NCBI GenBank assembly: GCA_903813345.2
Contig: CAIIXF020000011.1
Span: 19,573,754 to 19,637,753, forward strand
Direction: 5' to 3'
DNA from: Owenia fusiformis
Lineage: Eukaryota > Annelida > Polychaeta > Sabellida > Oweniidae
Length of the DNA stretch: 64,000 nucleotides
Shown here: positions 24,329 through 34,255 of the stretch, one piece after another
Numbering within the stretch: position 1 is the first letter of the stretch
Layout: every line of letters begins with the position of its first letter
Program-made: the position numbers and the translations under genes
The notes under the pieces: generated by a model
What the model was told of the DNA's origin: nothing
Database searches by the model: none
The model's input: only the letters and a program-made list of their open reading frames with translations

Positions 24329-25195
24329 TTATAGCTCATCCATCGATTCTGGAGGGGTGAAAATGAAATGGTCCACTGAGTCTGCTTTGGACACCCTCTC
24401 CCCCTGACTTAGTTTGTAACGATCTAACTCATCAGGGGAAAGGGCGCCCACTACTTTCTCAGGCAGGACCACCTCCAGGCTCATCAATGGAACAACCTCT
24501 GAAGATCCCTCCTTCATTGCTGTTCTCCTTCTCTTTCTCCTTCGCCTCTTCTTGGCAGGCCCACAGACCATGAGGTGTGTCATGCCTACCACCCGGTTGG
24601 GGGAATCTGAAGCAGCAGAAGTGGGGGGCTTCTCAGGAGTTTGGGCAAGGGTGCCCTCAAACTGGTGAAGAAGCTCACCAGTGACGACACCCCGCTCCTG
24701 GAAGACGACCTTCCTCTTGGGGAGCGTTACGGTAACGTCCACGTGGGGACTTACAATTGTAGCTGGCACTGATTGTCCTTCGAAGTATGCAAGCTTCACT
24801 GGAAGGCTCTCAGGGACTAAAGTTTGAGTAGTTGGGGCCGGGGGCTCAGCAATGCGTGCCACCCGGACTACTGCTGGTGGTTCAACCTCTGTAGATGGGG
24901 CTGGGGATGCAGCCTCAGTAGTTGGGGCCGGGGGCTCAGCAAGCCGTGCCACCCGGACTACTGGGGACTGTTGAAGCTGGGGGCTCTTCTTCATCAGTTT
25001 CACCCTTGCCCGACAGACCTTGACATGGGCCTTCAGCAGTTTCCAGGTGGGGAACTTTTCCTCACATATGATGGCACCCTTGTTGTTGCGTCTCATGATG
25101 GTAGTCCTGCATTCCTGAAAGAACAAAATGGGGAAAGGGATGGTGAGGGTTTGAGGGTGACTAGGGGCACATATTAAAGCAATATCATTTAACAT
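24329..25195 (-). CDS. Third ORF of the Gypsy element, unknown function
   Basis: 288 residues from ATG 25195; this ATG overlaps the pol stop in the sequence ATGTTAA. A strong acceptor (pyrimidine-rich tract ending TTCTTTCAG) lies inside the frame at about 25115. The protein may therefore be made from a spliced mRNA, with MRRNNKGAI (ATG 25096) as a downstream in-frame start. The N-terminus has a C...L..H...C pattern resembling half a zinc finger. The middle repeats a VVRVARLAEPPAPTT unit twice with Pro/Ala-rich linkers. A strongly basic block, KKRRRRKRRR, looks like a nuclear localisation or nucleic-acid-binding signal, and the C-terminus is acidic. No transmembrane or envelope features are present. 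A regulatory or nucleic-acid-binding accessory protein is an inference; I do not recognise a family. Confidence 0.75.
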   Translation of the reverse strand: MLNDIALICAPSHPQTLTIPFPILFFQECRTTIMRRNNKGAIICEEKFPTWKLLKAHVKVCRARVKLMKKSPQLQQSPVVRVARLAEPPAPTTEAASPAPSTEVEPPAVVRVARIAEPPAPTTQTLVPESLPVKLAYFEGQSVPATIVSPHVDVTVTLPKRKVVFQERGVVTGELLHQFEGTLAQTPEKPPTSAASDSPNRVVGMTHLMVCGPAKKRRRRKRRRTAMKEGSSEVVPLMSLEVVLPEKVVGALSPDELDRYKLSQGERVSKADSVDHFIFTPPESMDEL

Positions 25196-28100
25196 GTTAT
25201 GGAGTACACCTCATACCCATCTAACCAGGATGGTACCTTTGCCTGACGGGAGGGTCGTTTATTTCGATCAGGAGTTGAAGGACCTTGGGCAATTGTTTTG
25301 GAGACCTCCTCAGGGGTGGAAGGTGGAATATCAGAATTAAATTCAGGGGGTTTCTCTCCCAAAAATGGTTTTAAACGATTGCTATGTACAACCTTTTCTT
25401 TCCCCTTTATTTCCAACATGTACCGGAGATCATCAAGTTTTAGGAGAACCTTGAAGGGGCCATGCCAATGATTGGCGAATTTGGGGGTCTGACCTGTCTT
25501 GGCTAGGGGAATGTGTAACCAAACTAGATCGTTCTCATGGTACTCCACCAAGTTAGCCTTTAAATCATATTGCCTCTTTTGGTTATTACTTGACAGAGAA
25601 ATATGATTACGGGCGGTTTCATGGACAACAACCAACCTTTCTTTGAGGTTTTGACAGTAGGTGGTTGCAGCACTATCTTGGGGTACATTGTTGTAACTTG
25701 GGGGTGGCCGACCAAGCACCAGATCCGCTGCAATATGTGGGCGACGACCAAACATCAACTCAGAGGGAGCAAATTTGGTCGTTTCATGTACAGCAGATCT
25801 GAGGGCAGACGCAACAAAAGGAAGGAACTGGGGCCAATCTCGGTGATGGCTTGAGACAAGTTTGGCAAGCATGGATTCGATTGTCCGGTTAGCTCGTTCG
25901 ACGAGCCCATCAGACTGGGGATGATAAGGGGTGGTACGGGTCTTGTTGATTTCAAAAATACGACAAACCTCCTGGAACAGTCGAGACTCAAATTGGGCAC
26001 CTTGATCAGAATGAAGCTGTAATGGGGCACCATAGCGGCAGAAAAACTCAGTGATCAAGGCATTGGCGACTGTGGCTGCTTCTTGATTTTGCATGGGAAG
26101 AATTTCAGGGAATTTTGTAAAATAATCTTCAATGACTAGGACATATTTGAAACCCTCCTCAGACTGTGGCAAAGGGCCTAAAATATCAATTCCTATACGT
26201 TCAAGTGGGGCCCCAACATTATATTGCTTCATCGGGGCTTTGGCGCGAGTCCCTGGATTTTTCCTTCTTTGACATTCTTTGCATTCTGCCACCCATTTTG
26301 CCACATCCCCTTTGAACCCAACCCAATAATATCGAGGTCGAAGCCGATTAATTGTTTTAGCCACCCCAAGGTGACCAGTATCAAGAGCATTGTGGAGGTG
26401 GGTTAACACTTGGGACCGAAGGGACTTTGGGACTAGGATTTGCCATTCCACCAAGTTTGTATCAGAATGCACCCACTTCCTATAGATTACTCCATTCTCT
26501 AACTTATACCTATCCCATTGGGACCAGTACTGTTTGAGGAGAGGAGACCGATCAGAAATAGTTTGCCAATCTGGCCGCTTTCCCTCTTCTAACCAAGTGA
26601 ATAGTTTGGACATTTCGGGGTCTTGGAGTAAAACATCTTTCATCCCGTGCTCCGTCAAATTTGGTGCCCAATGGCAATCAGAAACTGGGTTGGAACAGTC
26701 ATCAGATCTATCCGTGCCCGGACTGACAATCCGAACAGAGGGAGTGGATATCAAATCAATGTCGAAGCTGACACGGTTAATAACAGGGCCATCATTGGAG
26801 TCCTCATCAGTTTGGCTGCTGAGAGGGGGTGTGCGTCCAAGAGCAACCTGTCTATCACAATAGCGGCAGTCAATACATGGGACTCTGGACAAGGCATCAG
26901 CGTTGAGGTGCTTCCTGCCAGCCCGATGGGAAATGGTAAAGTCATACTGACTTAGGTACTCGAGCCAGCGGGCCAGCTGTCCTTCAGGGTTCTTAAATCG
27001 GAAGAGCCATGTAAGGGCACTGTGGTCAGTTCGAATGGTAAAAGGATTCCCATAGAGGTAGTGGTGAAAGTGTTTCACTGCTTTGACAATAGCCAGTAAC
27101 TCCAACCGGGTAGCACAATAGTTCCTCTCACATTTGGAATGGGTCTTACTGAAGTTCTGTACAACCCTCTCCTCACCATCTACTATTTGGGATAGCACCG
27201 CACCAGATCGACAAGCACTGGCGTCAGTGTCAAGGATCAATGGTTTAGTTACATCAGGGTAATCTAAAGTTGCTGCATTCAAGAACAGTCTCTTCAGCTC
27301 TTCAAAAGCTTCGCCACATGGGGTGGTCCACCTGAAGACAGCTCCCTTGTCAGTTAGGCGGACCAGGGGCTCAGAAATGCCAGCAAAGTTGGGAATGAAT
27401 TTCCTGTAGTAGGAACAGTGGCCTAGAAATGCTCGCACCTGTCGGACTGTTTTGGGGGTAGACCAGTCTCGTACAGCAGCAAACTTGTCAGGGTCTATAG
27501 AAATGCCACGCTCAGAGACTACGTGTCCAAGATAGCATACTTCAGATTGGAACAAATGGCATTTCTTAGGGGACAATTTCAAATTTGCATCTCGAAGTTT
27601 TTCAAAAACTTTGGATAATCGGTCAAGATGTTCTTCTACGGTTGAACTAAAGATTATTATGTCATCAAGGTAGACGAGACAACAATCAGTGTTCAAACCG
27701 GATAGAACGACATTCATCAGACGTTGGAAGGTTGCAGGGGCATTTGACAAACCAAAGGGCATCACGGTAAACTCATAGAGTCCCCATTTGGTGGAAAATG
27801 CAGTTTTCGCTGAGTCAGCATCATTCATGGCTACCTGCCAGTAGCCACTAGCCAAGTCAAGGGTGCTGAAGTATTTAGAACCCTTTAAACTGTCTAAGGT
27901 GTCGTCTATCCTTGGCAGAGGATAGGCGTCCTTCACAGTTACTTGATTTAGCTGACGATAGTCAACACAAAAACGGAGTGATCCATCTTTCTTGGGGACA
28001 AGTACGATTGGGGAAGCCCAAGGTCCATTGGAGGGTCGGGCAATACCTTTTTCAAGGAGCTCCTCAACAATTTGCCGACCTTCACGCTCTTTGGAATAGG

Positions 28101-29379
28101 GTAATCTTCTTGGAGGCTGCCGGATGGGTTTAGCATCTCCCGTGTCTATCTCATGCTGAACCTTGTCTGTCCGACCAATGTCAAACTTGGACTGGGCAAA
28201 GAGGTCTGCATTATTTTGTAGAAATGTCTTCAACAACACCTTCTCAGTTGAGGTCAAAGATTTCCCACTTTCAGAAGACAAGTCCTGTAAGTGGTCAGGG
28301 AAACAGTTCGAGTCTGTAACATTCTCACTGGGAACAAAGTCAACATTTTCTTGTATAGGGAGTGAATCAGGTTCACTCTCTTCAGCAATAACACCGAGGC
28401 GAATTGGGTCAGGGTCCTTAAATAGCATTTCAGGGCAAATAACAGGGTCAACCGGGTCAAAGGTCAATGGAGTTGCTTTCTGCAACTCATTCAAGTGGTC
28501 GACAGCCATTAAATCAACAAAATCATCGCTGCTATTATTCAGGGGAACATCAGCCTCAGGTGTTTGACAAGGGTCCGGACTGGGGAAAATAGAGTTCACC
28601 TCACATTGTTTCTCTGACAAATCTTCTGAGAATGGGGGCAATGGATCATAGATGGGTTCCCCAGAGGCAATGGTCATGTTTCTATACAAAGTCATGGGCT
28701 GGAGGCCAAGATTGGCAATCCTTATGGGAATAAAGGGGTTACGGGGACTAACCACAGCTTTAGCCACCATGAGATTATTTAAACTGGGGCTTGGAGTTGC
28801 ACTTTGGGAGACGAGTAATGGAGTGTCTCCCCATTCACATTCAGTCCGTCCAGGGACGATCATTTCACTGTTGGGCGGCACTGTGATGGTTTCCTCCATC
28901 AACAGTTTGCAAGAGGGGGACAAGGTGTTTTCAAAGACACATTCAAAAATATCCCCATTTAACTTCAAAGTTCCCTCTTTCACATTCATTATCCCACAAT
29001 TTTCCTCCAAAAAGTCAAATCCCAAGATAGCTGAGCAGGACAGTTTACTGACAAGAAAGAGATGTGAAAATTTGGTGTCACCAATTTTGAATTCTTGCTT
29101 TACTCTCCCCAGAATTGAAGATTGGCTTCCATCAGCCAGGGTAACACTTGAGCCTAGTGGGTTTTTGGCAGGGACATTAAAACTATGTCCTAAACATTTT
29201 GCAGTCTGTTCAGAAAGTAAACTCACTTGAGCACCAGAGTCAATTAAAGCTGGGATGGAAAGACATGGGAAATTCAATTCAAGGCAGAGGCCATTGTAGC
29301 CACTTTGGATTTTAAAACTGGTGGGCCTTTGTGGCTGGGATGCTGAATCGAGGCCCACCGACTCAGCACATTCTAGTTT
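25189..29379 (-). CDS. pol: Gypsy Pol polyprotein (protease, RT, RNase H, integrase), -1 frame to gag
   Basis: About 1396 codons. The frame has no ATG near its start and is best read as a -1 frameshift product of gag. Domains in order: aspartic protease with ALIDSGAQVS (about 29235-29260); reverse transcriptase with palm motif LVYLDDIIIFS (about 27650-27685); RNase H of Gypsy type (LDTDASACRSGAVLS, then IRTDHSALTWL); integrase with an HHCC zinc module (HLHNALDTGHLG...CKECQRRK) and DDE core (IDILGPLP, LHSDQGAQFES, PYHPQSDGLVERANRTIE); and a C-terminal GPY/F-like module (WHGPFKVL, HSNRLKPF). All catalytic signatures are intact with no internal stop. The region between protease and RT is long and acidic. 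The stop (25189-25191) overlaps the start of the third ORF. Confidence 0.95.
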   Translation of the reverse strand, partial: KLECAESVGLDSASQPQRPTSFKIQSGYNGLCLELNFPCLSIPALIDSGAQVSLLSEQTAKCLGHSFNVPAKNPLGSSVTLADGSQSSILGRVKQEFKIGDTKFSHLFLVSKLSCSAILGFDFLEENCGIMNVKEGTLKLNGDIFECVFENTLSPSCKLLMEETITVPPNSEMIVPGRTECEWGDTPLLVSQSATPSPSLNNLMVAKAVVSPRNPFIPIRIANLGLQPMTLYRNMTIASGEPIYDPLPPFSEDLSEKQCEVNSIFPSPDPCQTPEADVPLNNSSDDFVDLMAVDHLNELQKATPLTFDPVDPVICPEMLFKDPDPIRLGVIAEESEPDSLPIQENVDFVPSENVTDSNCFPDHLQDLSSESGKSLTSTEKVLLKTFLQNNADLFAQSKFDIGRTDKVQHEIDTGDAKPIRQPPRRLPYSKEREGRQIVEELLEKGIARPSNGPWASPIVLVPKKDGSLRFCVDYRQLNQVTVKDAYPLPRIDDTLDSLKGSKYFSTLDLASGYWQVAMNDADSAKTAFSTKWGLYEFTVMPFGLSNAPATFQRLMNVVLSGLNTDCCLVYLDDIIIFSSTVEEHLDRLSKVFEKLRDANLKLSPKKCHLFQSEVCYLGHVVSERGISIDPDKFAAVRDWSTPKTVRQVRAFLGHCSYYRKFIPNFAGISEPLVRLTDKGAVFRWTTPCGEAFEELKRLFLNAATLDYPDVTKPLILDTDASACRSGAVLSQIVDGEERVVQNFSKTHSKCERNYCATRLELLAIVKAVKHFHHYLYGNPFTIRTDHSALTWLFRFKNPEGQLARWLEYLSQYDFTISHRAGRKHLNADALSRVPCIDCRYCDRQVALGRTPPLSSQTDEDSNDGPVINRVSFDIDLISTPSVRIVSPGTDRSDDCSNPVSDCHWAPNLTEHGMKDVLLQDPEMSKLFTWLEEGKRPDWQTISDRSPLLKQYWSQWDRYKLENGVIYRKWVHSDTNLVEWQILVPKSLRSQVLTHLHNALDTGHLGVAKTINRLRPRYYWVGFKGDVAKWVAECKECQRRKNPGTRAKAPMKQYNVGAPLERIGIDILGPLPQSEEGFKYVLVIEDYFTKFPEILPMQNQEAATVANALITEFFCRYGAPLQLHSDQGAQFESRLFQEVCRIFEINKTRTTPYHPQSDGLVERANRTIESMLAKLVSSHHRDWPQFLPFVASALRSAVHETTKFAPSELMFGRRPHIAADLVLGRPPPSYNNVPQDSAATTYCQNLKERLVVVHETARNHISLSSNNQKRQYDLKANLVEYHENDLVWLHIPLAKTGQTPKFANHWHGPFKVLLKLDDLRYMLEIKGKEKVVHSNRLKPFLGEKPPEFNSDIPPSTPEEVSKTIAQGPSTPDRNKRPSRQAKVPSWLDGYEVYSITC

Positions 29380-32165
29380 CCCGACTTAGATGGGGACTTG
29401 GCCTTCAGGGCAGGGCAGTCTGAGACTCTGTGGCCATCTTCGCCACATTTGAAACAGACACGGGCTCCAGGGACTTTTGAATTGGGATGTCTGTGCAGGC
29501 AATCAAAAATACTGTGTTCCCGAGTATCACATATTTTGCAATAAACAGTACGTCGGGGTTTTGAAGTAGGATGCCTGGCTACATTGGCCTTAATAGTCTC
29601 AGAGAGGGATTGGAGAGTTTCCATCTGGGACTTCTGACTCTCCAACAATTTGGAGAACTCGGAAATCAAACCAGATGGGGACTCAGTGGGCAGGGGTTGG
29701 ACAGGTGTTTTGGCAACTCGGAGTTCGGGGTCAGTCGTGACTTGTAACCGCTGCTTACGTCCCTTGAAAAAGGATTCGTATTGCAGGGCCATGGTCAGGG
29801 CTTCATTAAGCGACTTGGGGCTTGAAAAGGACAGTTTGGCCTCCAAGTCAACATCATTCAGGGAATCTATGAAGGCCTGTTTGGCCTGATTTTCTATTCC
29901 CGATTTTGGCATTCCCATATTGCCATATGCCTTACGAGAGAGCTTGCGAATATCATGAGCCAGCTTCTCAAGGGGTTCATTTGGTTGTCGGAGCCTGTGT
30001 TTCAATAGGGCCCTGGCATTATCACTTTGCTGAGGTGGCTCATAATTCATTTGCAGGGCATTGATGATAGAGTCGAGGCTTGGATCTACCTCATCTTCAA
30101 TATCATCAAGAATGTTTGCAGCCTCACCCTCCAGGCTTCTAATTAAGTAAATTGAAGCCTGGCTGTTGTCCCACCCGTTGTTGCGTGCCACTAATCTAAA
30201 TTGGGTAAGAAATGCAGACAAGCTACATTTCCCATCAAATTTAGGAGGCTTCATTCCCCGAATCTTTTTAGGTTTAGGAGCAGGATCATATACTGAAACT
30301 TTGGACACACTCTCCCCAGAAGAAGTATCCCATAACTTAGGAAGCGCAGTGGACCGCTTCTTGGGTTTCTTGGCCCTAAGTAGGGAATCTGCCTTACCCC
30401 AGGGGTCACTGAGAATGTTGGACTGTGCTGTTTCATAAACGTCAGAAGGTGCAGTCTCATAATGAGAGGACCGGCAAGGAGGTAAGTTTCGTTTGGGTTT
30501 ACTTCTGGGACGAGAATCATAATGGGGAGTATGGAGGCTTCTGTTCAAGGACCGCTGCTCTAACACCCAAGACATGGTATCAGATCCCTTCCCATAAGAA
30601 AGTTGACTCCCCTCTGAACCCCTCTTAAATGGACTTGGACCCTTCCTTTTGACATGTCTTACAGAGGGCTTAGAAGCTGAAACTTGGGAGTAATCTGCCC
30701 ATAAATCTGTATCATCATGATGCTGGGGATGCAGAGGAGCTGATAAGAGCTCACTCAATACATGCTGGTTTGCAGAATTTCTGGGTGGTTGTGGTGCTTG
30801 AAACCGCTCAACCCATGGATTTCCCCTCCCAGGAATACATTGGCTTGTGGGGAATTGAGAAGGATCGCCCCTTGAATAATTTATTCCAGGATGCAATGGA
30901 CTTAGGGGAGCTCGTGAGAGCTCGCCCCTGGCATGTTCCCTCCCCTTGTGCCTTGGATGTAGGGGAGCCCTGTGGGACTCCCTCCTTGGGTATACTTCCC
31001 CATGAAGTAAAGGGCTTGGGAATGCTCGGGAAAGCTCACCCCTTGCAAATTCCCCAACAGAACGCCTTTGGCTAGGGGGAGCTCTAGAGAGCTCACCCCT
31101 GGCGTTGCTTCCCTCATGGTATATTGGGCTTGGGGGAGCTCGGGAGAGCTCGCCCCTGGGATATATTTCCCCACGATGTAATGTGCTTGGGGGAGCTTGG
31201 GAGAGCTCGGCCCCTGCATATTCCCCACCAAAGTGCCTTTGGCTAGAGGGAGCTCTAGAGAGCTCACCCCTGGCGTTGCCTTCCCCAGGGTATATTGGGC
31301 TTGGGGGAGCTCGGGAGAGCTCGCCCCTGGGATATATTTCCCCAGGATGTAATGGGCTTGGGTGAGCTTGGGAGAGCTCGGCCCCTGCAAATTCCCCAAC
31401 AGAATGCCTTTGGCTAGGGGGAGCTCTAGAGAGCTCACCCCTGGCAATGTATCCCTCATGGTATATTGGGCTTGGGGGAGCTCGGGAAAGCTCGCCCCTG
31501 GGATATATTTCCCCACGACGTAATGGGCTTGGGGGAGCTTGGGAGAGCTCATCCCCTGCAAATTCCCCAACAAAGTGCCTTTGGCTAGAGGGAGCTCTAG
31601 AGAGCTCACCCCTGGCGTTGCCTTCCCCAGGGTATAATGGGCTTTGGGGAGCTCGGGAGAGTTCACCCCTGGGATGTATTTCCCCACGATGTAATGGGCT
31701 TGGGGGAGCGTTGGAAGGCTCACCCCTTGCATAGTCCCTCCCAGGCTTAGCCAGCATTGAAGGAGGAGCTTGGGAAGGCTCTCTCCATGCTGAATTTTCC
31801 CAAGCAGGCGTAGAGAAGGGATTATACCCTGAATGAATAGGGGGGCAAAATTTTGAAGGACTTTGCCAAGGCGTTTGATCGTGTTCAATTTTAAATTTAT
31901 TTATATAGCCACTAGGTGAGGCAGATCTTGGTGGCTTTGGCGATACACCAGGCATCGAACGCTGGGCTGTGCGCTCAGAGTGCCTGGAAGTATCTGGTAA
32001 GGGTAAAGTGTCTGCCATGGCAAATTTCATGTCCTGGTCATCAAGGGCACGATGACCTGGGACAATTTCAGGGTCATTAAATGAACAGTCTGACCTAGAC
32101 GTGGGCAATGGGGCTTGTTGGGCAGCAGAGGAAATACTCATAGTGACTGTTTTGTAATTGGGCAT
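29373..32165 (-). CDS. gag: Gypsy Gag protein with 19-residue repeat array
   Basis: 930 residues from the first true ATG (32165, MPNYKTVTMS); the frame also runs upstream from a TTG. Residues about 130-450 are a Pro/Arg/Glu-rich tandem array of 19-residue units such as APPSPIYHEGYIARGELSR. A capsid-like gag domain follows (KPPKFDGKCSLSAFLTQFRL through YGNMGMPKSG), typical of retrotransposon gag proteins. The C-terminus has two CCHC zinc knuckles, CKICDTREHSIFDC and CFKCGEDGHRVSDC, both spaced C-x2-C-x4-H-x4-C for RNA binding. The protein is long for a Gypsy gag because of the array. The stop TAG (29373-29375) directly follows the slippery heptamer. A TTTTCAG acceptor-like sequence precedes the ATG by about 10 bp. 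Confidence 0.93.
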   Translation of the reverse strand: MPNYKTVTMSISSAAQQAPLPTSRSDCSFNDPEIVPGHRALDDQDMKFAMADTLPLPDTSRHSERTAQRSMPGVSPKPPRSASPSGYINKFKIEHDQTPWQSPSKFCPPIHSGYNPFSTPAWENSAWREPSQAPPSMLAKPGRDYARGEPSNAPPSPLHRGEIHPRGELSRAPQSPLYPGEGNARGELSRAPSSQRHFVGEFAGDELSQAPPSPLRRGEIYPRGELSRAPPSPIYHEGYIARGELSRAPPSQRHSVGEFAGAELSQAHPSPLHPGEIYPRGELSRAPPSPIYPGEGNARGELSRAPSSQRHFGGEYAGAELSQAPPSTLHRGEIYPRGELSRAPPSPIYHEGSNARGELSRAPPSQRRSVGEFARGELSRAFPSPLLHGEVYPRRESHRAPLHPRHKGREHARGELSRAPLSPLHPGINYSRGDPSQFPTSQCIPGRGNPWVERFQAPQPPRNSANQHVLSELLSAPLHPQHHDDTDLWADYSQVSASKPSVRHVKRKGPSPFKRGSEGSQLSYGKGSDTMSWVLEQRSLNRSLHTPHYDSRPRSKPKRNLPPCRSSHYETAPSDVYETAQSNILSDPWGKADSLLRAKKPKKRSTALPKLWDTSSGESVSKVSVYDPAPKPKKIRGMKPPKFDGKCSLSAFLTQFRLVARNNGWDNSQASIYLIRSLEGEAANILDDIEDEVDPSLDSIINALQMNYEPPQQSDNARALLKHRLRQPNEPLEKLAHDIRKLSRKAYGNMGMPKSGIENQAKQAFIDSLNDVDLEAKLSFSSPKSLNEALTMALQYESFFKGRKQRLQVTTDPELRVAKTPVQPLPTESPSGLISEFSKLLESQKSQMETLQSLSETIKANVARHPTSKPRRTVYCKICDTREHSIFDCLHRHPNSKVPGARVCFKCGEDGHRVSDCPALKAKSPSKSGN
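29376..29382 (-). promoter_or_regulatory. Predicted -1 ribosomal frameshift site GGGAAAC
   Basis: On the sense strand the zero-frame codons are TCG GGA AAC TAG, giving the canonical X XXY YYZ heptamer G GGA AAC with the gag stop as the next codon. Slippage by -1 enters the pol frame exactly (AAA CTA GAA TGT...). No downstream pseudoknot was tested. Confidence 0.75.
30900..31740. repeat. Higher-order tandem repeat inside gag
   Basis: Subunits of 57 bp (19 codons) are arranged in groups of three to make a 171-bp unit, repeated about three times cleanly with degenerate flanking copies. The subunit core on the + strand is gggagagctcgcccctgg or close variants. The unit length is a multiple of three, so copy-number change keeps the gag frame. 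A second frame on the same strand is also open across the array (30902-31888). Confidence 0.85.
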
Positions 32166-32276
32166 GTATTTGTGCTGAAAATTGGTAATGTTAGAAACAA
32201 ACAAACAAAGCTAAAAGTTAACACTAAATAAAAATAAAGTTTGAGGCATGTGTCAACACTTTCAAAGTATTATATA

Positions 32277-32294
32277 CCACCGCTTGGCACCATT
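32277..32294 (-). other. Primer-binding site
   Basis: On the sense strand, two bases after the 5' LTR end, TGGTGCCAAGCGGTGG begins with the TGG that pairs with a tRNA CCA end. The cognate tRNA was not identified. Confidence 0.65.
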
Positions 32295-33579
32295 TGTAAG
32301 GACCCTGGGGTAATAGTTAAATAATAACAAAGGGGAAGTTTAACTAAAAAACAAAATCAGGGCCGTCAGTTAATGGCGGAAATAAATAATTAACAGTTGG
32401 TAGTGTGACCAGTAAATATGGGGGCAAATGAAATAAATACAACAACAATGAATGGTAGCGTGGAAATTTGGAAAGCAAATTGGAATAAGTAAATTTAAAT
32501 AAATGGTAGCGTGAACGTGGAATTATATGAAAGGGAACTAAAGTTTAATGAATATGAGGTGTACTGATAAATACAAATGTGTGATACTATATTACAAAAC
32601 GAGAAACAAATAAAATAAAGTTTCAAATCAATCTATTGTAAATTAAATCTCAAAGATAATAAACACAAATACAATGTTACAAATGAGGTTTGTTGGCACT
32701 AGAATATGTTAGTCTGGCTTACCCACTGTTCTGGTTCTCTCTGGTCAGACATCATAGCAAGACGGCAAAACAGCAATTTATTCCCAAGTGTTGATTTCAA
32801 GTTAAATTCAAATAAGCTAAATGTTAAAAGTAGGAAGATAAGTATAAACGTTCAAGTGACTGTCAAAGGCGTACAATGATGACCAAAGGAACCAGACAGA
32901 ATATATACGATGGGCAAGCCAAATTACCATAGTCTAGTGTAGTACCTGACCCTTCAGCCAGACACTAAACAAAGGGATGATTATTCTAACTAGGGATAAT
33001 CTACAAATCATCCCTTTGATCCAACGGGATAATCTAAAACTAATTACTACTTGGTACTATTCTACAAACTACAACTAATCGTCTATTCAGAAAGTCTGAA
33101 TAGAGTCTGGTAAAGTAAGTTCGAAGTAATAAAATTGCGTGCGCACCTGTACTGAGTGTACAGGTCGCTTGAAAATGGATTAAAATGACAAACTTACTGA
33201 ATGCGAAAAGTAAAACGAAATTATTAATTTAATCAATAGCAATAAAATAAAAAGTGAAATGACAATCGACAACAAGTGTCTACATAAAATACAAGTTGAA
33301 TGAAAGTTACAAAATAATGATTGAAAGATACAAAATACGGAAAAGACCATGCCGGAAATACTGGAAAAGTAAAATACTTAATTCGCCATTTCCAACATGG
33401 CCGTCAAAACAAAGTAAATATAAATATTTGAAATATGAGAGTAAAAAGGCAAATATAAGGTAAATATGTACACTAAACTACAACTTACTAACATAAAATA
33501 TAAACGGAGGGGTTAAATATGACGCCCGGCGATCGGAAAAGACCAAGGGTTTACCACCTTTTGATCGCCGGTCGTCACA
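32295..33579 (-). repeat. 5' LTR of the Gypsy element
   Basis: 1285 bp with TG...CA ends, the same length as the 3' LTR and no mismatch seen by eye. The sense-strand AATAAA is at 32782-32777, and the terminal hairpin arms recur near 33518-33576. The + strand flank after it is GTAGC, the target duplication. Confidence 0.96.
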
Positions 33580-34255
33580 GTAGCCATCCATTATCCATTA
33601 AAATCAAAGATACCCATTTTCATTAAAACACTCCTTTGTTATATGGCCTATTCACAATATCTAAATTACTTTCAAAATAATGCATGCCCTAATATAAGGT
33701 TTTAGAATCAATTTTTTATGCAACAAGCATGTTTCGACAAAAGTTTAGCATCAGGTATATCTGCTAGTTTTTCCTCAAGTTGTCATTAAGTACCATTACA
33801 TAAGGGAATGTTTTTTCATGATTTCTACGTAGCAGTGACTGTGAATTGTTTTATCTTTTTGGAAAATGAAGTTCACACAAAATGTTAACTACAGGCTTCA
33901 CATATTTTTATGGCTGTTTAACAACAGATCTAGTGCCGCTTTAATGGATTACTTTAAGAATATTCTGTACATATGACTAATATATGTACTGACATTGCAC
34001 ATTGTAAAATATATACACCAACAATAAATACTTGTTGATTAAGTACCCCTATGATGTACTGTTTATATAAATATTATATATTATTATACTATAAATAGGA
34101 TAAATATTATATATTCAGTCAATCTTAAAAGATGTGTAGCATACTATGATAAACACTATACACTGGTTATGTTCACACATTGAAATGTACATTAACATTA
34201 TACTGGTCAAATACACATATGGAAATATACATTTATACTATCTTTACTGATCATG

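Larger units (their letters stand above)
22903..33584 (-). mobile_element. Complete Ty3/Gypsy (Metaviridae-type) LTR retrotransposon
   Basis: The element covers 22908-33579 (10,672 bp) with direct terminal repeats of 1285 bp and a 5-bp target duplication GTAGC (22903-22907 and 33580-33584). Transcription is leftward. Order along the sense strand: 5' LTR, primer-binding site, gag, pol (protease, reverse transcriptase, RNase H, integrase), a third ORF, polypurine tract, 3' LTR. All main frames are open, and no difference between the LTRs was seen over the stretches I compared, so the insertion is recent and may be active. The domain order protease-RT-RNaseH-integrase and a GPY/F-type integrase tail place it in Ty3/Gypsy rather than Copia or BEL. 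No envelope-like transmembrane protein was recognised. Confidence 0.96.

Noticed and set aside
24329-25195. Envelope protein for the third ORF of the Gypsy element
   Set aside because: No signal peptide, no transmembrane helix and no cysteine pattern of a fusion protein; the basic block argues for a nuclear or nucleic-acid-binding role.
28652-29230. 192-codon + strand frame
   Set aside because: Antisense shadow of the Gypsy pol protease region.
30902-31888. 328-codon - strand frame inside gag
   Set aside because: It is the gag repeat array read in another frame. The repeat length is a multiple of three, so it stays open by construction. There are no domains and no ATG context.
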